Shown here in pieces: positions 11,257-22,048 of a stretch of DNA of 64,000 bases; positions within the stretch are counted from its first letter, which is position 1; each line of letters starts with the position of its first letter. The translations under genes and the position numbers were made by a program. The notes under the pieces were generated by a model. The model did no database searches, was not told the DNA's origin, and was given only the letters and a program-made list of their open reading frames with translations. Source of the DNA: Cristatella mucedo (lineage: Eukaryota > Bryozoa > Phylactolaemata > Cristatellidae); contig WPIO01000021.1 of NCBI GenBank assembly GCA_009760855.2, positions 3,754,501 to 3,818,500 on the forward strand. Direction: 5' to 3'.

Positions 11257-11826
11257 CTATGCATGCTATGTAGTGCCTACGGCAGTGCAGCAGTTTCTGC
11301 GAGGTACGCCGTGGCTGCATAACAATGGCTGCTGGTTAAAATGCAGCTTTTAGCTCCAGTTTGCCCTACGAAGAATGTGCGTTTACTTTTTGCTGCTCGG
11401 CAAGAATGTGCACGCGTAGCAATTCATTTTTAACTATTCTAATACTCGCAATACTCGGAGACAAGCCGGACATTTTAAAGACCGGCACGTTTACCTCCTG
11501 TTCTCCCTCTGCACAGTGCGAATCCAAAGCCAACCGCATCGGTGGTGGCGACAAACGACGTTTTAGTTAGTGTCGGCTGGCAGTTGGGAGGTGGTGGGAG
11601 ATCTGGGGCTATGCAGGCTACAGCTCCGCGCCCCCCACCGCCCGCTTTGGCTGAAGACGCGCGGCCAGGCCGTCCTCAACGAAAACTTGGGCCACTCAAG
11701 CCTGCCCCTCAAAAGGATTGGGCCACTTGGCCCTTATCCCTTGGAGGGCCGATAGCCTTATCCAGGTGGCTATCCTGCTTCCGGGGACGAACTACGAGGC
11801 TTAGACAGCACTTCCGCAAGACTTTT
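11257..11826 (+). repeat. LTR-element internal segment; near-identical inverted copy at 19,893-20,453
   Basis: The predicted translations of 11361-11570 and most of 11542-11826 recur exactly on the minus strand at 20349-20140 and 20168-19893. The inverted pair is therefore very young or has been gene-converted. The Pro/Gly-rich reading frame here has no recognised domain. Confidence 0.85.
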
Positions 11827-12066
11827 CCGGCGATGTTTCGCCCCAGAGAGGCTACCGCTTTCCTTTTCTTAGACCGAGCCAAATAATATTAGCTTACTTA
11901 GCACCCTCGTTCGAATGGCTGTGGTTTGATCCGCCCAGCAGAGCCAGCCGATGCCCAACACCAAACTGTTTATTCCCACACACAGAGCCGCCAGGCGCAC
12001 CGCCCTTCGTGCCCACTGCCCTCCCTCCGTCCACGTTCCGTCCTCGCCCACTCCCTCCCAACCACA
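11827..12066 (+). repeat. Segment present in this copy but missing from the inverted partner
   Basis: Continuous with its neighbours here, but at the inverted partner the corresponding interval is replaced by the LINE at 18,490-19,890. It reads as GC-rich, C-rich sequence on the plus strand with no supported gene. Confidence 0.6.
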
Positions 12067-12265
12067 ACCCATCCCGTGAGTTGGCCGGAGGATAAAGCCG
12101 GCCTGTGGATACACCACAGCCGTCAGACCACAACTGACCGCCGGCCTGTCCCTAGGCCACAGCAACCAGCTGTCAGACCCTTGGGGTGGCTCAGGGCTGT
12201 ACCAGTCTGCCTGCACTGGCAGTTGCCGACGAGCCCAGCGATACGAACCAGCCACCATGGCGACA
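12067..12265 (+). repeat. GC-rich unit of the LTR element; inverted copy at 18,300-18,487
   Basis: The box catcccgtgagttggccgga, then tgtggataca and ccggcctgtccctaggcc, recurs in reverse complement at 18,300-18,487, directly after the pol remnant. This ties the two blocks to one element family. Confidence 0.8.
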
Positions 12266-12319
12266 GAAAAGCCTTAATGACGGCTGCCGCCGCTGCCGTC
12301 TATTGCAGTCGGCAATAAA

Positions 12320-12480
12320 GGATCGCCCGGTGCATGCTAATATAATATATAATGTAATTCATTTGCATGGCACCCTAAAAGAACTTAAATCTCTAGCCAG
12401 GCGCTTCGAATATGCCACTGATTTGAACCCACGACCTCAGTCGTGAAGAGCTAGCACCTGGGCACCATGCCGCCCTAAAT
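12320..12480 (-). mobile_element. tRNA-derived SINE, family 1 (decayed)
   Basis: The minus strand has ACTGAGGTCGTGGGTTCAAAT (box B-like) followed by AGCGCCTGGCTAGAGATTTA and TTCTTTTAGGGTGCC, the LINE-like tail of this SINE family. Confidence 0.7.
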
Positions 12481-12599
12481 AGCGATGCTACCCATCGCGA
12501 ATTCGTCTTTCGTGGCCGCGGCCGATTCTAGAGGCCATTGTTGTCCTTTAAAGTGGCTATCACGTTGTTCAGAGACGCTTCGGAGAAAAATAACTCTTT

Positions 12600-12935
12600 A
12601 CACGGCTATTGCACAGCTGCTCGCATCCGTGCTCCAGCTGCTCGACTTCATCCTCAAATTTTCTGTCGAGCTGGCAGTAAAGCCCTTGCAGTCGATGCAA
12701 AACTCGGCAGCTAGGCTTGCTAGGCGCGAATGGAACAGCTGCCTTACTACACCCATTCTCGGCAATCTAAATTGGCTTCCTACCCATCAAACAGCGTGTA
12801 TCGACTTCTGGATCCTGTCGCTCACCCGTCGAGGTCCGTCCATTCTCTTGCCCCGGCCTATCTTTTCGAATTGCATACTAATCAGGCCTCACTCGTCACC
12901 GCCGAGCCGCCTCTGACTCTAACGCCGCTTCGGTG
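12600..12935 (+). pseudogene. L2-like LINE RT C-terminal fragment
   Basis: Reads KPLQSMQNSAARLARREW, NLNWLPTHQTACIDF and AYLFELHTNQ across two frames. This corresponds to the LVQNSAARL...LHWLPVKQRIDFK block of the intact copy at 18.7-19.9 kb. Confidence 0.8.
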
Positions 12936-13400
12936 CGCCTAAAAAATTCAAATCCTCAGCGGCATTTACACGGCGTTTCTTGCTTCCGGTTTGCTTCCGT
13001 CCTACTCGGTCCTCCTTGTAAGGAAGTTTTCGCGGACTCAGTATTCCTCCAATTCTTGCCTCAAACTCGCTCCGTCTATAGAGTGTTCGCGGGAGATTTG
13101 CCTTTTTTTTAGGAAAGTAGGAAATGGCCACAGCCACGCACATCCCGTTGAATTGTTGCAACCCTCCACGATTTCCTGAATCGCTCGCCGACTCGTCATT
13201 TGAGTCTGGTATGACGAGCTATCCGTAAACAGGAACTTTGACCGCTGCGACGATTTCACCGGTCGAGCCGTTCGCCGTGCCTTCCAAAGCTATGAATAAG
13301 GCGTAACCTTGATGGGGTCTTTGATTGGTCGTTTGTTCAGTTTTGCCCGAGTCTTGGCCAAGAAGTATAGCCACCTATAGCTTAAGAGTCTTGGTTAAGT
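12936..13400. other. Spacer, no supported gene
   Basis: Several short overlapping frames on both strands, none with a recognisable domain or splice support. Confidence 0.3.
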
Positions 13401-13790
13401 CTTCAAAGCCTTGTACCGCGCACCCCAGTCTCGGTGACGTACATACCAAAGACCCAAGCTTGACGGAAGTAGGAAGTAAGCAAGACTCACCGTGTAAACG
13501 CAACTTAACAGAGCGAGCCTTCGGCTACTACGATCCCAAAGCCTGGAACTCACTACCGCCTGACGCCATATCATCTCCTGATTTGACGACAGCCAAGCAG
13601 CTGCCAAAATAATGCCAATTTCTCACTGCATTTTCTCCCTCCAAAGATTGTCCTTCGTGGGCCCATACGTTCTGAAGCTGTACATTGTATGACTAACCAA
13701 TCAGGATGCTTCTTCTGGCTTGTGCAAAGTGCCCCAAAAGAGAGATCTGGTTCTCTTGCGGCGCTATATAAATTTATTATTACCCTTATC
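13401..13790 (+). pseudogene. LINE RT extreme C-terminus and 3' UTR fragment
   Basis: Encodes RAFGYYDPKAWNSLPPDAIS followed by SPDLTTAKQLPK, the LINE C-terminal motif (compare SSYAPTAWNSLP...SPDLTTFK). The tail ggcgctatataaattta(tta) follows at 13,762-13,780. Confidence 0.8.
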
Positions 13791-14230
13791 ATTGTTACGC
13801 TGCGTCGGCTTGCGCGTTGAATATCTTTCCTGACGGAAATGATATCCATGCTCAATGCAGAATGAAAAAGCACAGACTACAGACCGGACGGGCTGCTGAA
13901 TTTTGCACACGCTGCAGAAGATTGAGACACAGGCCGGAAGTCCAGAATAGAGGATATTGAGCAGCAATCTAGAGGCGATATTAACCAACGCGTGACTATT
14001 ATGGCTGTCGTAGTCTTGTCTAAGCAGGCCGTGATTTTGACCATTTTCCTTAGCTGAAAGTAGGTAGACTTCACAATAGAAGAAATTTGCTAATCCAATG
14101 ATAAGTCATTTTGGATTAGCTCGCCTAGGCTATGAGCTGACGTAACGGGAGTGATAGTCACAATACGTAATCTTGAGGGTGAGGTCTTTCAACTTTGGCG
14201 GGCACAGGTTTTCCCATTACAAAAGAGGCT
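13791..14230 (-). pseudogene. LINE RT fragment, opposite orientation
   Basis: The minus-strand text includes KSTYFQLRKMVKITACLDK, matching the STVKSAYFQLHNIAKIRACL block of the intact LINE, with many stops. It abuts the plus-strand fragment head to head. Confidence 0.75.
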
Positions 14231-14470
14231 AGCATCGTCGCTCAACTCCAGGTAACTAGTGGCCATCCAAGTGCGAATGTCATAGCGACAGGCAGCCAGG
14301 TAATTAAGTGAGTCGAATGAGAAGCGAAGGTTTGGAAGTGTTGAGGGGGCAGGTAGAGTCGCTGGGCTTCATTGGAATAAAAAATAAGGACCGAAATTGT
14401 ATTTAGCGATGACGTGGCCAAGAGCGAGACTATAGGGAATAAAAAGAAATGGCCTAAGACCAATCATTGG
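14231..14470 (-). pseudogene. LINE RT catalytic-region remnant
   Basis: The minus strand keeps SNTKYNFG-like and WMATSYLELSDDAS-like pieces, comparable to the FYADDTQLY-to-LNDDKT interval. It is heavily decayed. Confidence 0.45.
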
Positions 14471-14479
14471 GCAGCCGGT

Positions 14480-15425
14480 ATTTTAAGGGCTCCCTGGATG
14501 ATTTAATGTAATGTATCTCGATCAGTAGCTCAACAAAGCCGCAAAGACTAAGTGAGTGTTACGCTGGAGCTCAGTCGCCAACGGTCTTAAAGCGAAGGAA
14601 CGGGACGCCTAATGTATTGTCCTTGGATGACCTGGGTGGGCACGAGGAAGCTGAAACTGGTGCAGCAGTTCAGCTAGGTACGAAGGAGGAGCCGAGCCGT
14701 GGAAAGCTTCGTGGTTCAGCGTACGAACTTAACTCTTTAGCCGTTTATCAACCGGCAGCCACCCAAGCTCTTCCAGCAAAGGAGACCCGCGGGCAAACTT
14801 CTGGGAATTGTAAACTAGCCTTGCAGCCACATTCATCACCAGCCGCAGTGGCACAGCTGAATCGGGGGGGGGGCCAGCTGAGGTAGTAGGCAGCTTAGGA
14901 ATAGCACCTCAGGAGGTCTGAAGAGGATGTGCCACAGGCCGGCGACAGGAAATTCGATGTCTTTGCGTAAGAATCGTGGAAGTAAGTTCCCCAGTCTAGT
15001 ACCTGCAGAGCAAAAGCTTCCGTCGCCAATCGTCTTTAACCGAAGGAAAGGAATAGTTAATTTATTGTCCAAAGAGGACCTGGGGGCATGATGAGGCTGA
15101 AACTGGTGCAGCAGTTCAGATGGGTATAAAGGAGCCAAGCCGTGACGGGCCTTCTGGGTCAGCGTAAGAGCTTTATTCTGTATCCGGTGATCAAACGGAA
15201 GCCATTGGAGCTCCTTCAGCAAAGGAGACACGTGGCCAAACCTCTGGGATTTCTTAGCTAGCTTAGCAGCCATATTAATCACCAGCTGCAGTGGCCTGGT
15301 GGCTTTTTTGGTAGTCCAGACAAAATGGAATTGCAATAATCTAGCCGAGATACAAATTGGGAGCAAATTAATTTTTTTGCATGCCACTGAGGAACACAGT
15401 TCCTAATCACAGCGAGCTCAGTGAA
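14480..15425 (-). pseudogene. LINE family B RT C-terminal fragment with internal duplication
   Basis: The minus strand (14836-15387) encodes RPLQLVINMAAKLAKKSQRF, LKELQWLPFDHRIQNKALTL and then ARHGLAPLYPSELLHQFQPH. A second, more decayed copy of the same stretch lies at 14,570-14,870, and the family B tail is at 14,500-14,560. Confidence 0.8.
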
Positions 15426-15630
15426 AGACTCTGGTCGCCATATTAATGCCAATAAAGCTGCTTTTCTTTTTTAAATCGAGCCTCCCCCTTCGGAATATGT
15501 ATAGTGGAAAAATATTGGTAGCCTTTTTGAAACATAATTTGATTACTTAGTGTAAATATAATTTTTGAAGCTTGTTGTTGCTATTTTTAAGCCATTGCGC
15601 GTGCTCTTGCGAAAGGATTTATCATAGGTG
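15426..15630. other. Short AT-rich spacer
   Basis: No gene or classified repeat seen. Confidence 0.3.
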
Positions 15631-15634
15631 CGCC

Positions 15635-15780
15635 CCATTAGCTGGTTTGGTCCAACGGTTAAGGTGCTCGCCGCCGGGACCACGGTCTGGCTGAGGTCGT
15701 GGGCTCGAGCCCCGAGGCATATGTGAAGCGCCTGAATAGAGATTAAGTTCTCTTGGGGCGCTATATAAATGAATTCCATT
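15635..15780 (+). mobile_element. tRNA-derived SINE, family 1 (best copy)
   Basis: The head is AGCTGGTTTGGTCCAACGGT with box A TGGTCCAACGG and box B GGGCTCGAGCCCC. The tail, AGCGCCTGAATAGAGATTAA then GTTCTCTTGGGGCGCT, can fold as a hairpin and matches the LINE family A 3' end. Confidence 0.88.
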
Positions 15781-15824
15781 TATGGTTAATGCGTACCATT
15801 TGTACTTTCGAAGGTCAGTGGTTG

Positions 15825-15942
15825 TGTAACGCCAAATGCTCGGCGGAGTAGGCTTAACCTGCCGCTAACCTAGCGGCGTAACCTAGCGCCTAATGCCGTT
15901 CAGTGCGGGCCTACGCGAAATTCATCAGGGGCGCTGGTCATT
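15825..15942 (-). mobile_element. LTR-like repeat fragment upstream of pol
   Basis: Begins TGTAACGCCAAATGCTCGGC and follows the terminal 100 bp of the LTR family, then diverges at about 15,915. It lies just before the pol remnant. Confidence 0.65.
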
Positions 15943-15959
15943 CAAGTGGGAGTGGACAA

Positions 15960-18250
15960 ATCATTGCGGCGTCCCCCAATTGACGAACCATATCGTTTCG
16001 TACCGTGCAGAAGAGGAAATTAGTGCCGATTACGAAAAAGAAGTGGAAGAGTGAATCAAGGAAAGCTGGTTGCAACCATTCGCTGGCCATTGTGGTGGCC
16101 TGATCCCTGTAATGGCCGTCGTACAGGCAAGTAAAGGTAAAGTGAGGCCAGTAATGGACTACCGAGAACTAAATCAATTTATCTCAAGTCACACGGCTGG
16201 CGGCGATGTGTGTAGCACCAAGCTCAGAGCGTGGCTACGGCTGGGCGAGAGCGTGAGCATAATTGACCTGCGAAAAGCATACTTGCAGGTGCATGTTGAT
16301 CCAGCTCTCTGGCAATATTAGGTCGTGGAGTACAAAGGCCATCGGTACTGCCTCACACGACTAGGTTTCGGACTTAATGTCGCCCCAAAAATAATGACCG
16401 CGATTCTGACAAAGGTCCTGTCAATGAATGAGCAAGTTCGTACTGGTACTGATTTGTTGGTTGGCGATATTGTTGTCAATAATAGCGGTGTCTCAAATGG
16501 TGAGGTAATCGACTTGCTACGAACATTTGGTTAGGAGGCTAAGCCGCCGGAAAGCCTCGCTGGCGGAAGGGTCCTTGGCCTTCGCGTATGCAGGCCAAAG
16601 GAAGGTGAGGAGCTTCGTTGGCGCCGCGATAAGGTGGTGACCGCATTGCCCGATGCCCCATCGCGAAGGCAGCTGTTTTCGTGGTGCGGGCAGCTGATCG
16701 GGCGTTTCCCAGTCGCAGGCTGGCTTCGCCCGGCCTGCAGTTACTTAAAGAGAGCCACTAGCGATGTCGGTTGGGACTCAGTCGTTAGTGAAAATGTCAT
16801 AGCCATGGCGAGTGAATTGATCCAGCGATTGCATGCCGACGATTCAGTTTCAGGCAGTTGGAATGTGCCGAATCTGGATACTGGCACCCTCTGGTGTGAC
16901 GCCAGCAGCCTTGCCATCGGCACATGCCTGGATATTGGAGGAAGAATCGTCGAGGATGCCTCCTGGCTGCGAAAAGCTGACGACGTAGCCCACATCAATC
17001 TTGCGGAGCTGGAGGCTATCCTCAATCTGGCCATTTCTTGGTCATTGCGGCAGGTAGAGATTCGGACAGATTCAGCAACTGTTCATGGATGGCTACAATC
17101 ACTCCGGTTGAAGATAAGCCTGTACCAGCCCACGGCATGGGAGAGGCGCTAATCAAACGCAGGCTAGCACTGATAGCCGACACGGTGTCAGAGTGTGGAC
17201 TGAAGGCTTCCAGAGTCCTGGTGCGATCATCCAACAATAAAGCTGACCAGCTGACCCGCGTCGCTCAGAAATGGATGAGGGCGAATGTAAGCTGTCTCGC
17301 TGTTCCAGAGCAGGCGTCTTTGCCGGCAGTCGGCATCGACTTCAATGAGTTTCCGCAGCCTTCAGTTGACAGAACACTGTACCTTGCCAGAATGTTCCAC
17401 CCGGAAGCTGTTATCCGCCGAAAGGACATCGAAGCCGTCGTGAAGGCTTGCCCTCGTTGCAAGTCGATCGATCCTGCACCAGTCGCATGCAGTCCAGGCG
17501 TGCTGCATGTAAGCGAAAATTGGCAGCGCCTGGCCTACGACGTAACGCATTTCAAGGGGCAAACAATCTGACCATGGTAGATTGCGGACCGAGCCGTTTT
17601 GCTATTTGGAGGCGAACACCCGACGAGGGAGAAAACTCTTTGATGCAAAATCTTGGCGAAATTTTTAGGGAGTGTGGCCCTCCGCAGAAGCTTCTCATGG
17701 ATAACGGTGTGAGCTTTCATTCAACAGCTCGGCGCGGTCTTTGTGACCGTTGGGGCGCGGAGCCCATCTACTGCTGCGCCTATAAGCCCTCCGGCAACGT
17801 CGTTGAGTGAAATCACAGGACCATCAAGGGAATGGCGGCTCGCACGGGCAAGGACGTCCTGATGATGGTGTATTGGTACAACATCTCGCCAACAGCAGGG
17901 CTGCACGAGGAATCGGTGCCCAGCAGCAGGCTGTTCTCCTATGAGTGGAAAAGCCCCCTCTTCAGGGTACAGACGAATCAGGCCCGAGAACTGCTCAATA
18001 CGCGGTCGGCCAGCGAGTTTTGTGAAGCCCGCCGGTGCTCGTTGCACAACCGAGTGGCCCGAAGGCACGGTGACCAGCGAGGGCCAGAGCGTTGGAATCG
18101 AGATCGTCGGTGTGCGTTCCAACGTGTCCGACTTGCGTCTCGTACCACGGCAGGAAGAGGCGCCCCTGGCACCTGAAGGCGACTGAGCTGAACCAAGACA
18201 GCGGCCCAGGCGTGCTGTGACACTTCCTCACCGGTACGATGACTATGTCC
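15960..18250 (+). pseudogene. Ty3/gypsy-like LTR retrotransposon pol (RT, RNase H, integrase), inactivated
   Basis: Order on the plus strand: RT (VRPVMDYRELNQFISSHT, VSIIDLRKAYLQVHV, YCLTRLGFGLN at 16,130-16,380), RNase H (TLWCDASSLAIGTCLD at about 16,890; AELEAILNL; IRTDSATVHGW), integrase zinc module (LYLARMFHPE...ACPRCK at 17,380-17,460), integrase core (MDNGVSFHSTA; SGNVVE, then a stop), and a C-terminal RPRRAVTLPHRYDDYV. Breaks include a TAG at 16,319, stops near 16,531, 17,568 and 17,808, and a frame change at about 17,150. Where YIDD is expected the sequence reads LVGD, so RT is catalytically lost. The style (C-terminal RYDD, LRxW in RT) recalls Pol of a retroelement family common in Trichinella and some flatworms. 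No gag was recognised upstream. Confidence 0.88.
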
Positions 18251-18299
18251 TGACCGGATAGCTTGCCAATGATGCTGATCCTTAAGATCAAGCGGGATG

Positions 18300-18487
18300 T
18301 GGTTGGTTCGTATCGCTGGGCTCGCCGGCAACTGCCGGTGCAGGCAGACCGGTAGCGCCCGGAGCCTCCCCGGGGTCTGACAGCTGACAGCTAGCTGGTG
18401 GGTGTGGCCTAGGGACAGGCCGGCGGTCAGCTGGGTCTGACGGCTGTGGTGTATCCACAGGCCGGCTTTATCCTCCCGCCAACTCAC
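18300..18487 (-). repeat. Inverted copy of the GC-rich unit (3' of pol)
   Basis: Reverse complement of 12,067-12,265, ending ctcccgccaactcacgggatgagtt exactly where the LINE (TAA)n tail begins. Confidence 0.8.
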
Positions 18488-18489
18488 GG

Positions 18490-19890
18490 GATGAGTTAAT
18501 AATAATAATAATAATATTGCAATTGATAAAGCGCCCTCAGATAACTTAATCTCTTTCTAGGCGCTTTACATTTGCTGCAAAGTGATACGCAATAGAATAG
18601 TAAGTAAAATCATGCTTGAAAAACAAACAAAATGAATAACATGGTTAGGGGTTACATGCACCGGGTCAGCATGCAAATGTGATTAGTGGCAGCATGAACA
18701 GTGTCAGCACGCATAAGCACATCGAGGACGAATCACAAGGACCCACTAAATGCTGTCCTAAATAGGTATGTTTTTAAGTTTCTTTTAAATGTGGTCAGGT
18801 CAGGGGATGTTCTGATGCAGGTCGGGAGGGAGTTCCAGGCTGTGGGAGCATACGAGCTAAATGCACGGTCTCCAAAGGATTTAAGGTTTGTACGAGGTAT
18901 TTCTAGACTGTTGGATTCCGAAAAGCGAGTGGTACGATGCTTTGCCTGATGGGGTAGTATATCTGAAAGATAGGCTGGAGCCATAGAATGAAGAGACCTA
19001 AAAGTGAGCGACAAAACCTTGAAGTCAATCCGTTGCTTGACTGGTAACCAGTGCAGGTCGGCGAGAAGTGGAGTAATGTGGCAACTGCGACGCTCACGAC
19101 AGACAAGCCTAGCTGCAGAGTTTTGCACCAGCTGCAATCGCCTGATCGCACATGCTGGTAGGCCAGTAAGCAGCGAGTTGCAGAAGTCGAGACGAGATGT
19201 CACGAATGCATGGACCAACTTGGACGTGGTATCCTTATCTAAACAAGCCCTAATTTTAGCAATGTTATGAAGCTGAAAATAGGCTGATTTGACTGTGGAG
19301 CTGATGTGGTCGTCTAACAAGAGGTCGCTTTGGAATATGACACCTAGATTTCGAGCTGATGCAACTGGAGATATGCTGGCAGAGCCAATTTTGAAAGTCA
19401 GCCTTTCCAATTTCTGAATAACACTGGGTTTGCCCATAACTAGTAAGTTAGTTTTATCATCGTTTAGTTTTAGAAAATTTGCTGCCATCCATGATCGGAT
19501 GTCATCAATGCATGCAGCAAATGAGTTGAGAGAATTTGAGGTGCTCGAAGGCTGGGAGGGATCAAAGCAAAGGTACAACTGAGTGTCATCCGCATAGAAG
19601 TGAAAGCCTAGATTGTGCTTGGCAATCACATCAGCGAGAGGGAGAGTATAAACGGTGAAAAGGACCGGACCTAGCACAGAGCCCTGAGGTACTCCATATT
19701 TTAGAGGTGCTTCAGATGATCTTTGTTCATTCACGTCAACACTCTGGAGTCTCCCACTGAGATAGGACCTGAACCACTGCAGAGCAGTGCCAGTGATGCC
19801 CAGGCGAGATGAGAGGCGCTCTAGAAGTACTTTGTGATCGATGGTATCGAAAGCTGCCGAAAGATCGAGCAAAACAAGAAGTCTTAAGTC
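18490..19890 (-). mobile_element. L2-like LINE family A, best RT copy (5'-truncated)
   Basis: The minus-strand frame 19872-18733 is open for 379 codons. It starts inside RT at MLDLSAAFDTIDHKVLLERL and reads YGVPQGSVLGPVLF, FHFYADDTQLYLCF with the YADD catalytic pair intact, LNDDKTNLLVMG, ARNLGVIFQSDLLLDDHISS, LVQNSAARLVCRERRSCHIT and AFSSYAPTAWNSLPTCI. It ends AFSGSL-stop, followed by a 3' UTR whose last stem is AGCGCC...GGCGCT and a (TTA)n tail. The endonuclease and the RT N-terminus are missing, so the element cannot move, but this is the youngest-looking LINE here. Confidence 0.92.
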
Positions 19891-19892
19891 TT

Positions 19893-20453
19893 GCGGAACT
19901 GCTGTCTAAGCCTCGTAGTTCGTCCCCGGAAGCAGGATAGCCACCTGGATAAGGCTATCGGCCCTCCAAGGGATAAGGGCCAAGTGGCCCAATCCTTTTG
20001 AGGGGCAGGCTTGAGTGGCCCAAGTTTTCGTTGAGGACGGCCTGGCCGCGCGTCTTCAGCCAAAGCGGGCGGTGGGGGGCGCGGAGCTGTAGCCTGCATA
20101 GCCCCAGATCTCCCACCACCTCCCAACTGCCAGCCGACACTAACTAAAACGTCGTTTGTCGCCACCACCGATGCGGTTGGCTTTGGATTCGCACTGTGCA
20201 GAGGGAGAACAGGAGGTAAACGTGCCGGTCTTTAAAATGTCCGGCTTGTCTCCGAGTATTGCGAGTATTAGAATAGTTAAAAATGAATTGCTACGCGTGC
20301 ACATTCTTGCCGAGCAGCAAAAAGTAAACGCACATTCTTCGTAGGGCAAACTGGAGCTAAAAGCTGCATTTTAACCAGCAGCCATTGTTATGCAGCCACG
20401 GCGTACCTCGCAGAAACTGCTGCACTGCCGTAGGCACTACATAGCATGCATAG
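19893..20453 (-). repeat. Inverted copy of the 11,257-11,826 internal segment
   Basis: See the partner at 11,257-11,826. Translated frames are identical over 69 codons and over about 90 codons of a second frame, apart from one or two changes near the LINE junction. Confidence 0.85.
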
Positions 20454-21056
20454 TGTAACGCCGAAGGCTCGGCGGGTTAGGCTTGACCTGCCGCTTACCT
20501 AGCGGCGTAGCCTTGCGCGTACTGCCGTTCGGTGCGCGCTTACGCGCAATAAGCTGGCCGTCACAAAACGAGCCTTTCTGGCGCCGACCTGCTTACCGTT
20601 ACTAAAGGAGGTCGTGAGTCCGCGGCATGAATTGGAAAGCGAGACACAAATTGGGGATTTTACTGAACTTTATTCGCAAGTGCACAAAGTCGCTGCGCGT
20701 CTAGTTCAGCTTTATCTCCACACTCATCGCACGTTCTCAACAGCACGAACACTCTTGCAGAGGGAATACGTCCCCCGCACTTAGGCTACCTAACTCTATT
20801 GTGGGGAACGACCCGAATAAGACGAGGAGCCCGAACCGGAGCCTAGACCCTGACCGAAGAACTAGGGCTGCGCTTCCACCTTAACGGCAGGAATACCTCA
20901 CAGACCACCTCAAGCACTCTTGCGGAGGAAACATGTCTGTACACTTAGGCTACCTGCTTCTCTAGGGGGAACGGCCCAAATAAACAAAGGAGCCCGAACC
21001 AACGGAATATCTCACCCACCACTCCAACTACGTCTAGCTTGCACTGGCAAATCCTT
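20454..21056 (-). mobile_element. LTR-like repeat, part 1 (interrupted)
   Basis: Begins TGTAACGCCGAAGGCTCGGC and follows the family through the GGCGCCGACC and TTTATTCGC boxes and the tandem units, to CACTGGCAAATCCTTG. It stops there because of an insertion. Confidence 0.8.
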
Positions 21057-21782
21057 GTACCCAGGCTAGGTTCGGTTGGCTTGGACCGGGCGGCTATAAT
21101 GAGGCTAAGGGTCACCGGCTAGGCCGGGGTCGGACCTACGGCATGGTTGGATGTGCAGTGACGTGAGGTCACCGGGGCTCTTGGGTAGGAGAAGTTGGCC
21201 GAGTAAGTCATGGTGTTGGAGGCTCCCGGTCTCTCCGAGTTATGCACCTGGATGGTTGTAGGCGTGCTCCGGCGATGCGCCCACGCACGCAAGGCGACGA
21301 TTAGCCAAGGCCCGAGCGGAGCTGTATAGCACGCTCGTTGTTGAGACTTGTATATTCCGCGTTCCCCGTGTAGCGTGTTCGTGACCCCCCCCCGTGTGTT
21401 GGCGTCTTTCGGTGGAAGCTCTTGACTGTGGTTGTTGTCAACTCAGACTAGCCAAGCAGTTACTCAGCCAGCCGGGTCTTGGACGGCGTACACTCGTACT
21501 GTTGGATTCGGAATCGGTACAACGGCAGGACTGTGGAAGCCGACTGACCAACACGTTCGTTCGCGCTTGCTGCGTCGTCTTGAGCCCCCATAGTTTACTC
21601 TGTATAGGACCCTCCCTGTAGACTTGTTTAGTTCCCCTGTTATTGTTGGCGCATGCGTTATCATAAAGAGGTTTAAACTGACTGCCGCTCGTCTTACCCT
21701 ATCTCAGCGGCATGGCGAGCGGCCGCGTAGCCGGAGTATGGCGGGGTTTGGCGGGAACTAGCCTTTGACCCCTGGAACTCGG
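21057..21782 (+). mobile_element. Unclassified repeat inserted in an LTR
   Basis: Interrupts the LTR between CAAATCCTT and TTATGCCGAGACC. Its right part (gtatattccgcgttccc; ttagttcccctgttattgttg; gcatgcgttatcataaagag) recurs at 55,190-55,510 and, inverted, at 54,384-54,460. It is therefore a member of a separate repeat family. Confidence 0.6.
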
Positions 21783-22048
21783 CTACATTCTTATGCCGAG
21801 ACCACGTGCGAGCGCGCACACACAAAACACAAAAGAAACACAAAATGCTAACTCGGGCGCGATACGACCGTATTCGGTGGAGTCCACCGAATCCTCCTAG
21901 CGCTATCTCGTCCTGTCCCGTCAATCACTGGCGGACAGCCCGCCCTCCTCCCTCGCTTTTAGAGAAACGAGTCCGACGGCGTTGAAGCGAAGCCGAAGAG
22001 AGAAGCCAAACAAAAGACCAAGAGCGAGCGTCGCTCGACTCTTAAATA
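21783..22048 (-). mobile_element. LTR-like repeat, part 2
   Basis: Continues the minus-orientation LTR from the GAGACCACGTGCG box to GAGCGTCGCTCGACTCTTAA ATA, where it is cut by another copy in the opposite orientation. Confidence 0.75.

Noticed and set aside
15640-15715. Functional tRNA gene
   Set aside because: A/B boxes are present, but the body continues into a LINE-like tail and the same unit is dispersed in several copies.
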